In this document: positions 45,014 through 54,746 of the stretch, in pieces
How positions within the stretch are numbered: position 1 is the stretch's first letter
Layout: each line of letters opens with the position of its first letter
NCBI GenBank assembly: GCA_965248805.1
Contig: CBDFKJ010000007.1
Span: 372,001 to 436,000 of the forward strand
From: CBDFKJ01 sp965248805
GTDB taxonomy: Bacteria > Pseudomonadota > Alphaproteobacteria > UBA6615
Length of the DNA stretch: 64,000 bases
Direction: 5' to 3'
Position numbers and translations under genes: made by a program
Notes under the pieces: generated by a model
Database searches by the model: none
What the model was told of the DNA's origin: nothing
The model's input: the letters and a program-made list of their open reading frames with translations, nothing else

Positions 45014-45043
45014 ATCGCGCGCATACCCCGCTAGGTTACATCC

Positions 45044-45823
45044 ATGCTGGATCCAAGCGCCCTTATCGCCACGCTTAACCAGCAGCCGCCCGAGTTCGTG
45101 TGGCTGCTGATGCTGCTGGTTTGCTTCTCGACGATCCTGATCATGCTCAGGTTGTTCGGCACCGCCGGCCTGTACGTCTACGTCGCCGTCGGCGTCATCG
45201 GCGCCAACTTGCAGGTGCTCAAAGTCGTGCAGTTCTCGCTGTATGCCGATCCGGTGGCGTTGGGCACGATCCTGTTCGCGTCGACCTATCTGTGCACCGA
45301 CATCCTGGCCGAGCACTATGGACGCGAGGCGGCGCGCCGGGCCGTATGGTTGGGCTTCGCCAGCCTGCTGTTCTTCAACGTCATCATGGTGCTCGCCCTT
45401 GGCTTCTCCCCGTTGACGCCGGAGCAGGCAGGCGCGGACATGGCGTGGGCGTTGCCGACCCACGAACACCTGGCAGCCTTGGTGACGCCGGCTCCTGCCC
45501 TGTTCGCCGCCGGTATGATCGCCTACCTGCTGAGCCAGTTTCACGACATCTGGTTGTTCCGCCTACTGTCGCGGCTAACGCACCAGCGTCACCTGTGGTT
45601 GCGCAACAACGCCTCGACCTGGATATCTGCGTTGATCGACAACACGGTTTTCTCGGTCCTTGCGTGGGTCGTCTTCGCGGCCGATCCCATTGCCTGGCAG
45701 CCGCTCGTTTTCACTTACATTCTAGGCACTTACTGGCTGCGCGTGGTCGTTGCCGCGTTGGACACGCCATTCGTGTACATGGCGCGGTTATGCGTGCAAC
45801 CCTCCGTCGCGGCGACCGCTTGA
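45044..45823 (+). CDS. yhhQ: Queuosine precursor transporter (YhhQ/QPTR family)
   Basis: This 259-residue membrane protein of the VUT family imports preQ0 or preQ1. Six or so membrane segments are visible, with the family motifs LKVVQFSLYADPVALGTILF (gnllvlK...g...sagtilfp), STYLCTDILAEHYGREAARR and RNNASTWISALIDNTVFSVL. The tgt gene follows 36 bp later on the same strand, which fits a queuosine pair. Confidence 0.9.
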   Translation: MLDPSALIATLNQQPPEFVWLLMLLVCFSTILIMLRLFGTAGLYVYVAVGVIGANLQVLKVVQFSLYADPVALGTILFASTYLCTDILAEHYGREAARRAVWLGFASLLFFNVIMVLALGFSPLTPEQAGADMAWALPTHEHLAALVTPAPALFAAGMIAYLLSQFHDIWLFRLLSRLTHQRHLWLRNNASTWISALIDNTVFSVLAWVVFAADPIAWQPLVFTYILGTYWLRVVVAALDTPFVYMARLCVQPSVAATA

Positions 45824-45859
45824 CGGCAGCCGCCGCGTGGCGGCGGCGGCCAGGTTCGC

Positions 45860-47086
45860 ATGAGTGACTATCCCGGCTTTTCGTTTGAGGTGCTGCACCG
45901 CGCAACCGGCGACGCGTCCTGGCCGGGGCGCGCCCGCTTGGGCCGGCTGACCACCCCGCACGGCAGGATCGAGACGCCGGCCTTTGCATTCTGCGCCACC
46001 AAGGGTGCGATCAAGGCGGTGACGCCGGATCGGGTGGCGGACGAAGGCACCCAGATTATCCTCGCCAACACCTATCATCTCATGCTGCAGCCGGGCGCCG
46101 AGCGGGTCGCAAGGCTGGGCGGGCTGCATCGGATGATGGGCTGGGACGGACCGATGCTGACCGATTCCGGCGGTTTTCAGATCTTCTCGCTGGGCCACGG
46201 CTCGGTCGCCGCCGAGATCAAAGGCAATCGCGATCAGTCCCGCCCGCCGACACTGGTGCGGATCGACGAGGATGGCGCCGTATTCCGGTCCTATGTGGAC
46301 GGCAGCGTCCATACACTGACGCCGGAGGACGCGATCCGGTTCCAGCGCCAACTCGGTGCCGACCTGATCCTGGTGCTGGACGAATGCACGCCCTACCACG
46401 TCGACCGCGACTACACCGCGCGCTCGATGGCGCTGACCCACCGCTGGGCGCACCGTAGCATCGACGCGTTCGCCGCCACAGTCGACGCCGGCAGCGCCGG
46501 GCCGCAGGCGCTCTACGGCATCGTGCATGGCGGCGTCTACGAAGACCTGCGCCGCGAAAGTGCGGTGTTCACGCGCGACCAGACCTATTTCGGTCACGCC
46601 GTCGGCGGCTGTCTGGGCGGCGACAAGTCGGAGATGCTGGAGGTCGTCGGGTTGGCCATGAAGCCGCTCGACGACGACAAGCCCGTCCACCTGTTGGGCG
46701 TTGGCGGCATCGCCGACATCTGGCGCGGCGTCGCCAAGGGCATCGACACCTTTGACTGCGTCAATCCGACCCGGTTGGCCCGCCACGGTCACGCCTATGT
46801 GCGGCCGCCGGTGGAGCCGGCGACCCAGGGCCGCGATCACGTCAATATGCGCAACGCCCAATTCCGCGACGCCTCGGACCCGGTCGACCCCGAATGCGCC
46901 TGTTATACCTGCCGCACCTTCACGCGTGCCTACATTCATCATCTGTTGAAGGCCGGCGAACTGCTGGGTCATCAGCTCCTGTCGATCCACAACATTGCCT
47001 TCATGAACCGGATGTTCGCGGAATTGCGCGCCGCCATTCGCGAGGATCGCTACGACGCGGCGCAAAAAACCTGGGTCACTGGCTGA
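45860..47086 (+). CDS. tgt: tRNA-guanine transglycosylase
   Basis: This 408-residue enzyme exchanges guanine 34 for preQ1 in GUN-anticodon tRNAs. The substrate-pocket motif is MLTDSGGFQIFSLGH and GGCLGGDKSEML is present. The nucleophile aspartate is in GIDTFDCVNPTR (FDCV.PTR is the family mark). Zinc ligands lie in PECACYTCRTFTRAYIHHLL. The length is slightly above usual, with a normal C-terminus. The stop overlaps, tail to tail, the phytase-like pseudogene. Confidence 0.96.
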   Translation: MSDYPGFSFEVLHRATGDASWPGRARLGRLTTPHGRIETPAFAFCATKGAIKAVTPDRVADEGTQIILANTYHLMLQPGAERVARLGGLHRMMGWDGPMLTDSGGFQIFSLGHGSVAAEIKGNRDQSRPPTLVRIDEDGAVFRSYVDGSVHTLTPEDAIRFQRQLGADLILVLDECTPYHVDRDYTARSMALTHRWAHRSIDAFAATVDAGSAGPQALYGIVHGGVYEDLRRESAVFTRDQTYFGHAVGGCLGGDKSEMLEVVGLAMKPLDDDKPVHLLGVGGIADIWRGVAKGIDTFDCVNPTRLARHGHAYVRPPVEPATQGRDHVNMRNAQFRDASDPVDPECACYTCRTFTRAYIHHLLKAGELLGHQLLSIHNIAFMNRMFAELRAAIREDRYDAAQKTWVTG

Positions 47087-48016
47087 GCGCGAACAACATC
47101 AACACGGTGCGCAAGAACGGCAGGAAGTTGTCGTCGCTAACGATGTAAATGAGCGTTTCGCCCGCTTCGCTTCGCCGTGCCGCGATGCCTTCGAAGTTTT
47201 CACCGATGAGTGGTGGCGCAAGGCGCGCCATTTCGATGCCGCGCGCCGGGGTGCAATTGCGCGGCGGGAACGCGCATCAACCGTGCCGCCAGGGCGAAGG
47301 GGAAGCCCGCCCGCCGTTCCAGCACCACTACGTCGCCGACGGGCAACAACGCGGCGGATGTCGGCAGGAAGCCGTTCGACAACCCATAGATGAGTGGCTC
47401 CCAACCCACTCCATCTCCGATCCAGGCTGCGCCCCAATCCCGCCCGTCGTCGCGCAACACCGTCAGGTCTTCGGCCAGCGCCAACAACCCGCCATCGGCG
47501 AGTTCCGTGATCGCCTCCAGCCCGCCATTGGCCGGCGCCGATGTGATGCCCGGCGGCTGGGCGAGGCGCACGGGCGGGCGAACGGCGGATCGCTGGGCGG
47601 ATAGGCGAGCAGGCGGTGGCGTTGCTCGAACGCCGCGATCAGCGTGCCATCGGCCCGCACGGCGATATCTTCCGAATCGTTGCGCGCTTGCTGCGCGGTA
47701 GCCGGCCGTTCTCGTCGATCAACGGTCCCTGGCGGCGCAAGGCCGCGTCCACGAGCCAGCCGGCCTCGTCATGGACCAACGCGAGGTCGAACCAGCGGCC
47801 CTCATCGCTGACGAGCACCGCCGACGCTCCGTCGGCCGACACCAGCATCCCCGACACGCCGCCAAGGTCATCGTGGAAGCCGTCGAGCACCAGCCCGCCG
47901 CGATATTCTAGGGAACCGAGCGCGGCGTTTTCAACGTCATCGAGGCGCAGCGGCTCGGCCGCTTGGGTGGGCCAGACACTACCGCCCAGGCCCGCGCGCA
48001 CTAACAGCGTGTGCAA
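47076..48016 (-). pseudogene. Phytase-like (esterase-like activity) protein, three frameshifts
   Basis: Four consecutive segments in different frames form one protein. 48016 to about 47675 reads LGSLEYRGGLVLDGFHDDLG and SGMLVSADGASAVLVSDEGR; about 47675-47575 reads DSEDIAVRADGTLIAAFEQR; about 47575-47250 reads GGLEAITELADGGLLALAED and LPVGDVVVLERRAGFPFALA; 47250-47076 reads GIEMARLAPPLIGENFEGIA and ETLIYIVSDDNFLPFLRTVL. This is the beta-propeller pattern of the phytase-like family (PF13449 type). Each break is a one-base indel, two in C-rich runs. No product is likely unless the breaks are sequencing errors. Confidence 0.7.
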
Positions 48017-48048
48017 AAGACGACAGGACGGGGGCCCGGCCCCGTCCC
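48015..48048 (-). terminator. Probable intrinsic terminator after the nucleotidase gene
   Basis: On the minus strand a GGACGGGG/CCCCGTCC-type stem (48026-48047) is followed by TGTCGTCTTTT. It lies 31 bp after the stop of the 5'-nucleotidase gene. Confidence 0.55.
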
Positions 48049-48078
48049 GTGTAGCGAAGATGATCTTGGTTCAGTGGA

Positions 48079-49593
48079 TTACGGCGTCGTGATACGGCCT
48101 TCGACCTGGGTCTTGGCACCGCCTTGCTGGGTGATGTAATCCATCACGACGCTGGCCATCAGCGTGCCGCCGCTGGCGTCGATCAGCACCGTTCCGTTGG
48201 CAAACGACGCGTAGCCGTCGCCACCGCCCGCCATGTAGTCATTGGTCGCCACCTTGTAGCGCTTGCCCGGGTCCAACGCCGCACCGCCGACGCTGACGTC
48301 GCCGACCCGGCTGCCCGCCGGTTTCGACGGATCGAAGCTGAACTTCATCCCCGAGACCTGCGGGAAGCGGCCGGCACCGTCCTCGACCTGACTGACGCCG
48401 TTCTCCAGCGCCGCGCGCAAATCGGCGCCCGAGATCTCGACCAAAACCACGACATTGCCGAACGGCAGCTCGGTCAGCACGTCCTTGCGGGTTAGCGTGG
48501 TGCCGGGATCGTAGACCTTGTTGCCGCGAATGCCGCCGCCGTTAGTGAGGCCAACATCGGCATCGACCGCTTCCCGAATGGCGTCGGCGATCAGATTGCC
48601 CATGTTGGTTTCCATGGAGCGCACACTGCTGCGCTGGCTGTCGAGCGCAACTTCGGTGGGACCGACCGGCACACCCAGCGCCTCGTCGAGATCGGCGTTG
48701 TACCGGTTGACCAGCGCGCCAACCTCGGCGTCGGCCGCCACGCCACGGGTCGAGCGCAGGCGCCACTCCGGATAGGTGACCACCTGCTGTTCGCCGCGGC
48801 TTTCCACCGTATCGATCACGAGGTCGACGACGCCGAGGAAATGCGCGTCATAGCCGGCCTTCAGAATGAGAACGCCGTTCTCGAAATAGCTGATGGGGTC
48901 GTGATCGTGGCCGCCCAGAATAACGTTGATTCCGCCGACTTCGGCCGCCAACGCCCGGTCCTCGGCCACGGTGAGATGGGTGAGCGCGATCACGACATCA
49001 GCGCCGGCGTCGCGCAAGCTGCCGACCGCTGCCTCTGCCACCTCCAGGTACGGGGCGAAGGTAATGCCCTCTCCAGGGCTCGACAGCACGTCGGTCTCTG
49101 GCGTGACTAGGCCGAACACGCCGACCGTGTACTCGCCGACTTCGGTCGTCCAAGACGATACCGCGCCACCGTAGGGATTGCCGTCGGTGCCGAGCACGTT
49201 GGTGGCGACCCACGGGAAGTTCGACTCGCCGACGCGTTCGACCAGCAATTCCGGCCCGAAATCGAACTCGTGATTGCCATAGACGGCGGCATCGACGCCG
49301 ATCGCGTTCAGCATGGCAATCATTTGCTCGCCTTGGGTCAGGGCGGAGAGCACCGACGGTGACAGCAGATCGCCGCCGAAAGTCAGCAGCGAGGCATCCG
49401 CCTGAGCGCGTTCCTCGCGGATCAATGTCATGACTTCGGCGAAGCCGCCGCGGCCACCGACCGGCGAGATTTCATAGACGTCGTTGATGTGCATAATGGT
49501 CAGCTTCGCCGGTGCGGCGGCGGCGATCGCGATGACGCTCGCGAGCAATGCCCCAAGGACGGCGGCGGCGAAACGGTGCCAACAAAGGAACAT
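48079..49593 (-). CDS. Periplasmic 5'-nucleotidase / cyclic nucleotide phosphodiesterase (UshA-like)
   Basis: This 504-residue metallophosphatase starts with a signal peptide (cleavage probably after AIAAAAPA). The N-terminal calcineurin-like domain has LTIMHINDVYEI, TFGGDLLSPS, AVYGNHEFDFG and VILGGHDHDPISYF, the metal ligands. The C-terminal 5'-nucleotidase domain has METNMGNLIADAIREAVDAD, LTNGGGIRG and TNDYMAGGGDGYASF. It hydrolyses nucleotides in the periplasm; exact specificity is not clear. Confidence 0.93.
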   Translation of the reverse strand: MFLCWHRFAAAVLGALLASVIAIAAAAPAKLTIMHINDVYEISPVGGRGGFAEVMTLIREERAQADASLLTFGGDLLSPSVLSALTQGEQMIAMLNAIGVDAAVYGNHEFDFGPELLVERVGESNFPWVATNVLGTDGNPYGGAVSSWTTEVGEYTVGVFGLVTPETDVLSSPGEGITFAPYLEVAEAAVGSLRDAGADVVIALTHLTVAEDRALAAEVGGINVILGGHDHDPISYFENGVLILKAGYDAHFLGVVDLVIDTVESRGEQQVVTYPEWRLRSTRGVAADAEVGALVNRYNADLDEALGVPVGPTEVALDSQRSSVRSMETNMGNLIADAIREAVDADVGLTNGGGIRGNKVYDPGTTLTRKDVLTELPFGNVVVLVEISGADLRAALENGVSQVEDGAGRFPQVSGMKFSFDPSKPAGSRVGDVSVGGAALDPGKRYKVATNDYMAGGGDGYASFANGTVLIDASGGTLMASVVMDYITQQGGAKTQVEGRITTP

Positions 49594-49756
49594 GGGGTCG
49601 ACCTCCCTGCCCGTTTTTTCGGTTTGATCGTGCTAGCATAGGGCGGTGATAACATGGCGACAATGCGCTGCGAGCGATGAGACTGGCCTCACACGTCACC
49701 AACATTCAGCACGCCTGCGGGCGCCGCGGCGCCCTGGTGCCGGCCGGGAGGTTGCG

Positions 49757-50284
49757 GTGAGCCGCCGGGTACGCCTGGCACGCGACGACGACGCGGCGGC
49801 GATCGCCCGCGTCCATGTCGAGACTTGGCAATCGACCTACGCCGGCTTGATCCCGGACAAGTACCTGGTACGTATGGGAAATCTGCTGGAGCGCAGGCCG
49901 CATCACGTGTCGCTGGCGCCGACGGTGCGCGAGACCACATTTGTGGCCGAGGCCGACGGCGCGGTCGTCGGCTTCGCCAGCTTCGGCCCGGCCCGGCGGG
50001 GTGGGCTGCGGGCCGATCCGCGCTTCGACGGCGAAATCTACACGCTTTATGTGCTGCCCGACTACCAGGGCCAGGGCCTGGGCGGCGCGCTGCTGCGCCG
50101 GGCGTTCAGCGCCCTGGACGTGCGCGGCCGAACGGGCGCCATCATCTGGGTGCTGGAGGCCAACCCGTCGCGATTCTTCTACGAGCGCATGGGGGGACGC
50201 CGCGTCGCCCGCCGCACCGAGCGCTTCGCCGGTGCCGACCTGGCGGAAGTCGCCTATGGCTGGATCGATCTGAGGATCGAGTAG
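49757..50284 (+). CDS. GNAT-family N-acetyltransferase
   Basis: This encodes 175 residues from GTG 49757 with a GAGGTTG ribosome site just upstream (VSRRVRLARDDDAAAIARVH). The acetyl-CoA-binding motif is LYVLPDYQGQGLGGALLRRA (Q/RxxGxG/A). ATWQSTYAGLIPDKYL-type N-terminus and FYERMGGRRVARRTERFAG are typical of small GNATs. The substrate is unknown. guaA begins two bases downstream. Confidence 0.87.
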   Translation: MSRRVRLARDDDAAAIARVHVETWQSTYAGLIPDKYLVRMGNLLERRPHHVSLAPTVRETTFVAEADGAVVGFASFGPARRGGLRADPRFDGEIYTLYVLPDYQGQGLGGALLRRAFSALDVRGRTGAIIWVLEANPSRFFYERMGGRRVARRTERFAGADLAEVAYGWIDLRIE

Positions 50285-50285
50285 C

Positions 50286-51878
50286 GTGAGCCCTGTGCCG
50301 GTGGGACCCGGCGAAACGACCGACAAGATCCTCATCATTGACTTCGGCTCGCAGGTCACACAATTGATCGCCCGGCGCATCCGCGAGGCTGGCGTCTATT
50401 GCGAGATCCATCCCTGTACCGCCGTCGATGTACGGTTTCTCGACGCGTTTGCGCCCAAGGCGATCATCCTGTCCGGCGGCCCGGCCAGCGTCACCTGGGA
50501 CGAGGCGCCGCGCGCCGATCCGGCCGTGTTCGAGCGCGGCCTGCCGGTGCTGGGTATCTGCTATGGCCAGCAGACGCTGTGCGCGCAACTGGGCGGCGCG
50601 GTGGAGGTCGGCACCCACCACGAGTTCGGCCGCGCCTTCGTCGAGATGATCGACGACTGCGCCCTGTTCGACGGGGTTTGGCGGCGCGGCGACCGTGAGC
50701 AGGTCTGGATGAGCCACGGCGACAAGGTGATCGCCATCCCGCCCGGCTTCCGCGTTGTCGGGCGCAGCGACCGGGCGCCGTTCGCCGCCATCGCCGATGA
50801 CGCGCGCCGGATCTACGCGGTACAGTTTCATCCCGAGGTCACGCATACGCCGCATGGCACGGCGCTGTTGCGCAATTTCGCGCGCCGGGTTGCCGACTGC
50901 CGCGGCGACTGGTCGATGGCGGCGTTCCGCCGCACGGCGCTGGCGCGCATCGGTGAGCAGGTCGGCGATGGCCACGTCATCTGCGGCGTTTCCGGCGGCG
51001 TCGACAGCGCCGTCGCCGCAGTGCTGATCCACGAGGCCATCGGCGATCAGCTCACCGGCATCTTCGTCGACTCGGGCCTGCTGCGCGAACGCGAGGCCGA
51101 GGAGGTGCCGCGCCTGTTCCGTGACCGTTTCAACATTCCGCTGGTCGCCGAAGACGCGGCAGAGACGTTCCTTACCGCCCTGGATGGGGTCACGGACCCG
51201 GAGGCCAAGCGAAAGGCGATCGGCGCCACGTTCATCGACGTCTTCGAGGAAGTCGCGGCGCGCGCCGGCGGAGTCGCCGGCCGTGCCGATTTTCTGGCGC
51301 AAGGCACGCTCTACCCGGACGTGATCGAGTCCGCGAGCTTCGCCGGCGGGCCAAGCCACGTCATCAAGTCGCACCACAACGTCGGCGGCCTGCCCGAACG
51401 CATGCGCATGAGCCTGGTCGAGCCCTTGCGCGAGTTGTTCAAGGACGAGGCGCGCGACCTCGGCCGCGAGCTGGGTCTACCTGAGGCGATGGTCGGCCGC
51501 CACCCCTTCCCCGGACCGGGCCTCGCCATCCGCATCCCCGGCGCTGTGACCGCCGAAAAGCTCGCCATCCTGCGCCGCGCCGACGCCATCTTCCTGGAGG
51601 AGATCCGCGCCGCCGGTCTCTACGACGCCATCTGGCAGGCGTTTGCGGTGTTGCTGCCGGTGCGCACCGTCGGCGTCATGGGCGATGCCCGCACCTACGA
51701 CCACGTCTGCGGCCTGCGCGCCGTCACGTCCACCGATGGCATGACCGCCGAGTCCTACCCGTTCGATCACGCCTTCATCGCCGCCGTGGCGACGCGTATC
51801 GTCAACGAGGTGCGCGGCATCAACCGCGTCGTCTACGACGTCACCTCCAAACCCCCCGGCACCATCGAGTGGGAATGA
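50286..51878 (+). CDS. guaA: GMP synthase (glutamine-hydrolysing)
   Basis: This 530-residue enzyme converts XMP to GMP. The N-terminal class I glutaminase has the nucleophile Cys in VLGICYGQQTL and His/Glu in FHPEVTHTPHG. The ATP-pyrophosphatase domain has the P-loop CGVSGGVDSAVAA. The dimerisation domain has GRHPFPGPGLAIRIPG and the C-terminus GINRVVYDVTSKPPGTIEWE. The length is normal. It starts at GTG 50286. Confidence 0.97.
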   Translation: MSPVPVGPGETTDKILIIDFGSQVTQLIARRIREAGVYCEIHPCTAVDVRFLDAFAPKAIILSGGPASVTWDEAPRADPAVFERGLPVLGICYGQQTLCAQLGGAVEVGTHHEFGRAFVEMIDDCALFDGVWRRGDREQVWMSHGDKVIAIPPGFRVVGRSDRAPFAAIADDARRIYAVQFHPEVTHTPHGTALLRNFARRVADCRGDWSMAAFRRTALARIGEQVGDGHVICGVSGGVDSAVAAVLIHEAIGDQLTGIFVDSGLLREREAEEVPRLFRDRFNIPLVAEDAAETFLTALDGVTDPEAKRKAIGATFIDVFEEVAARAGGVAGRADFLAQGTLYPDVIESASFAGGPSHVIKSHHNVGGLPERMRMSLVEPLRELFKDEARDLGRELGLPEAMVGRHPFPGPGLAIRIPGAVTAEKLAILRRADAIFLEEIRAAGLYDAIWQAFAVLLPVRTVGVMGDARTYDHVCGLRAVTSTDGMTAESYPFDHAFIAAVATRIVNEVRGINRVVYDVTSKPPGTIEWE

Positions 51879-51882
51879 AGAT

Positions 51883-52926
51883 ATGATGGCGGCGCGCGAA
51901 CACGCCCCAATCTCCGTCGCGCCGATGATGGCGCGCACGGACCGGCATTGCCGCTATTTCCTGCGGCTGATCACGCGCCGGGCGCTGCTCTATACCGAGA
52001 TGCTGACCGCGCAAGCCGTGCTACACGGCGACCGGGCGCGGCTGCTTGCCCTCGATCCGGCCGAGCATCCGGTGGCGCTGCAACTGGGCGGCGCCGACCC
52101 GGCGCAACTGGCCGAGGCCGCGCGGATCGGCGAGGCGGCGGGCTTCGACGAGATCAACCTCAACGTCGGCTGCCCGTCGGACCGCGTGCAGTCGGGCCGC
52201 TTCGGGGCCTGCTTGATGGCCGAGCCGGACCTGGTGGCGCACTGCGTCGAGGCTATGCGCCGGGCGGTCGCGGTGCCGGTCACGGTCAAGCATCGCATCG
52301 CCATCGACGATCAGGAGGAATGGCCGGCGCTCAGTGCCTTCGTGGCCGCGGTCGCCGATGCCGGCTGCGAGCGCTTCATCGTCCACGCGCGCAAGGCCTG
52401 GCTACAGGGATTGAGCCCGAAGGAGAACCGGGACGTGCCGCCGCTGCGCTACGATTTGGTCCATCGCTTGAAGCAGGATTGGCCGGGATGCGCCATCGTC
52501 CTCAACGGCGGCGTGCGCACACTCGACGATGCGGAGATGCACCTGGCACAAGTCGACGGCGTGATGATCGGCCGCGCGGCTTATGAGGAGCCATACATGT
52601 TGGCGGCCGTCGACCGGCGGGTCTACGGCGATGCAGCGCCGCCTCCGAGCCGCCACGAGGTGGTCGAGTTGCTGCTAGCCTATGTGAGGCGCGAATGCGC
52701 CGCCGGCACGCCGTTGAGCGCCATCACCCGGCATATTCTAGGCCTTTTCAATGGCATGCAGGGTGCGCGCGCCTGGCGCCGTTTTCTGGCCCAGAACGCT
52801 CACCGCCCGGGGGCCGGTGCGCAGGTCGTCCGCCACGCCGCCGCGCTCGTGGAACCCGCCCGGCTGGCGGCTCGAAGCGAGGCCGCATCGGCGCCGGTGT
52901 TCCCATGCGTCGGCGGTCTGCTATAG
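51883..52926 (+). CDS. dusA: tRNA-dihydrouridine(20/20a) synthase DusA
   Basis: This 347-residue FMN enzyme reduces U20/U20a in the tRNA D-loop. The FMN barrel begins ISVAPMMARTDRHCRYF. The catalytic Cys is in INLNVGCPSDRVQSGRFGA. GLSPKENRDVPPLRYDLVHR is the DusA-specific motif, and VMIGRAAYEEPYML is the C-terminal phosphate site. The start is at 51883 or 51886. It follows guaA by four bases. Confidence 0.95.
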   Translation: MMAAREHAPISVAPMMARTDRHCRYFLRLITRRALLYTEMLTAQAVLHGDRARLLALDPAEHPVALQLGGADPAQLAEAARIGEAAGFDEINLNVGCPSDRVQSGRFGACLMAEPDLVAHCVEAMRRAVAVPVTVKHRIAIDDQEEWPALSAFVAAVADAGCERFIVHARKAWLQGLSPKENRDVPPLRYDLVHRLKQDWPGCAIVLNGGVRTLDDAEMHLAQVDGVMIGRAAYEEPYMLAAVDRRVYGDAAPPPSRHEVVELLLAYVRRECAAGTPLSAITRHILGLFNGMQGARAWRRFLAQNAHRPGAGAQVVRHAAALVEPARLAARSEAASAPVFPCVGGLL

Positions 52927-52934
52927 TGGTGATT

Positions 52935-53030
52935 GGGAGTCCGGGGCGGACGGGCGTCTCGCCAACCCGGTCAGGTCCGGAAGGAAGCAGCCGTAACGAG
53001 TTCCGCCCGGGTCGCTTTAACCGGGCTCCC
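52935..53030 (+). ncRNA. ffs: Signal recognition particle RNA (4.5S type)
   Basis: This 96-nt hairpin RNA is the scaffold for Ffh. The conserved apical region GTCAGGTCCGGAAGGAAGCA (with GGAA tetraloop, positions about 52971-52990) is exact. The 5' GGGAG (52935-52939) pairs with CTCCC (53026-53030). It lies just upstream of dnaX on the same strand, a common arrangement. Confidence 0.96.
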
Positions 53031-53060
53031 GCCCACGTGAAATGACGCTCCGCGAACGCA

Positions 53061-54746
53061 ATGACCGAAGGCGCCGAAACTGATGCCGCCCTGCCGGGCA
53101 TGCAGCTAGACGAAGCTGAAGCGGCGGCCGCACCGGGCGCCTACCGGGTTCTGGCACGCAAGTACCGCCCCCAGACCTTCGACGCGCTCATCGGCCAGGA
53201 CGCGCTGGTGCAAACGCTGACCAACGCCTTCGCCACCGGTCGCGTCGCGCACGCCTTTATCCTCACCGGCGTGCGCGGGGTCGGCAAGACGACCACCGCG
53301 CGCATCATCGCCAAGGGCCTGAACTGCACCGGCGAGGACGGCACCGGCGCCGCCACCATCAAGCCGTGCGGCGTGTGCGACAATTGCCGCGCGATCGTCG
53401 AGGACCGCCATGTCGACGTCGTGGAGATGGACGCGGCCAGTCATACATCCGTCGACAACATCCGCGAGATCCTGGATGGCGTGCGCTACCGGCCGGTGAT
53501 GGGCCGCACCAAGATCTACATCATCGACGAAGTGCACATGCTGTCGAAGAGTGCGTTCAACGCGCTCTTGAAGACCCTGGAGGAGCCGCCGCCGAACGTG
53601 ACCTTCATCCTTGCGACCACCGAGACCCGCAAGGTGCCCGTTACCGTGTTGTCGCGCTGCCAGCGGTTCGACCTGCGCCGTATCGAAGCCGAGCGCCTGA
53701 TCGAGCATCTGCGCAACGTCGCAAACCAGGAAGCGGTCGAGGCCGCCGATGACGCGTTGCGGCTGATCGCCCGTGCCGCCGACGGCTCGGCCCGCGACGG
53801 GCTCTCTTTGCTGGACCAGGCCATCGCGCTCGGCGGTGGCACGATCGAGGCCGCCCAGGTGCGCGACATGCTCGGGCTGGCCGACACCGGGCAGATCTAC
53901 GACCTGTTGGACGCGGGCTTGCGCGGCGACGCACCGGCGGCGCTCGACCTGCTCGGCGCACTCTACGCCGCCGGCGCCGAGCCGGTGGTCGTGGTGCAGG
54001 ATCTGCTGGCCCTGGTCCACTGGTTGACGCGGCTAGTGCTGGTTCCCAACGCCGCCGACGGCGCAACAGTCTCGGAGTTGGAGCGCACCCGCGGGCGCGA
54101 CATGGCCGGCCGGCTGTCGGTGCCGCTGCTCGGCCGGGCGTGGCAGATCCTGTTAAAGGGACTGAACGAGGTTCTATATGCGCCGTCGCAGATCGGTGCC
54201 GCCGAGATGGTGCTGATCCGACTGTGCTATGCCGCCGACATGCCGCCGCCGGAAGAGTTGCTCAAGCAGCTGAAATCGGGCGCCGCACCGGCACCGGCAC
54301 CCCTCGACCCCGCGGGACGCAGCAGCGCACCAGCCACGGCCGGACCGTCGTCGTTTCGCGAGCTGGTGGACTTGTTCGGCAAACGTCGGGAACTGCGGCT
54401 GCGCAACGAACTCTACCATCATGTGCACCTGGTAAGGCTCGCGCCGGGCATTCTCGAGTTTCGGCTGAACGAGGCGGCGCCGCGCGACCTCGCGCGCACC
54501 GTCGGCGCTCACCTGTCAGAATGGCTGGGGACGCCCTGGCAAGTGACGAGCAGCGAGGCGCCCGGCGAGCCGACGCTCGAAGACCAAGACCGCGGCGCCG
54601 CGCACGCCCGGACCGAAGCCGCCAGTCAGCACCCGCTCGTCAAGGCCGCGCTGGAAACCTTTCCAGGCGCGGAGATCGTCCGCGTGACCCCCCGCCCCGA
54701 CGAGGGCGCCGCCTACAATCCGACAGAGGCCCATGAAGAATCTTAG
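53061..54746 (+). CDS. dnaX: DNA polymerase III subunit gamma/tau
   Basis: This 561-residue clamp-loader ATPase has Walker A GVRGVGKTT at residues 70-78 and four zinc cysteines at 89, 103, 106 and 109 (CGVCDNC). Walker B is IYIIDEVHML and the SRC motif is VLSRCQRFDLR. The C-terminal part from about 420 is the tau-specific region (FRELVDLFGKRRELRLRNEL). The alanine/proline linker is short. It overlaps ybaB by 14 bp. Confidence 0.96.
   Translation: MTEGAETDAALPGMQLDEAEAAAAPGAYRVLARKYRPQTFDALIGQDALVQTLTNAFATGRVAHAFILTGVRGVGKTTTARIIAKGLNCTGEDGTGAATIKPCGVCDNCRAIVEDRHVDVVEMDAASHTSVDNIREILDGVRYRPVMGRTKIYIIDEVHMLSKSAFNALLKTLEEPPPNVTFILATTETRKVPVTVLSRCQRFDLRRIEAERLIEHLRNVANQEAVEAADDALRLIARAADGSARDGLSLLDQAIALGGGTIEAAQVRDMLGLADTGQIYDLLDAGLRGDAPAALDLLGALYAAGAEPVVVVQDLLALVHWLTRLVLVPNAADGATVSELERTRGRDMAGRLSVPLLGRAWQILLKGLNEVLYAPSQIGAAEMVLIRLCYAADMPPPEELLKQLKSGAAPAPAPLDPAGRSSAPATAGPSSFRELVDLFGKRRELRLRNELYHHVHLVRLAPGILEFRLNEAAPRDLARTVGAHLSEWLGTPWQVTSSEAPGEPTLEDQDRGAAHARTEAASQHPLVKAALETFPGAEIVRVTPRPDEGAAYNPTEAHEES

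Noticed and set aside
44962..45043. PreQ1 riboswitch upstream of the queuosine transporter gene
   Set aside because: The 82-bp spacer is mostly the rpmB terminator. The short preQ1-I pattern (hairpin followed by an A-rich tail with CTA pairing) is not visible.
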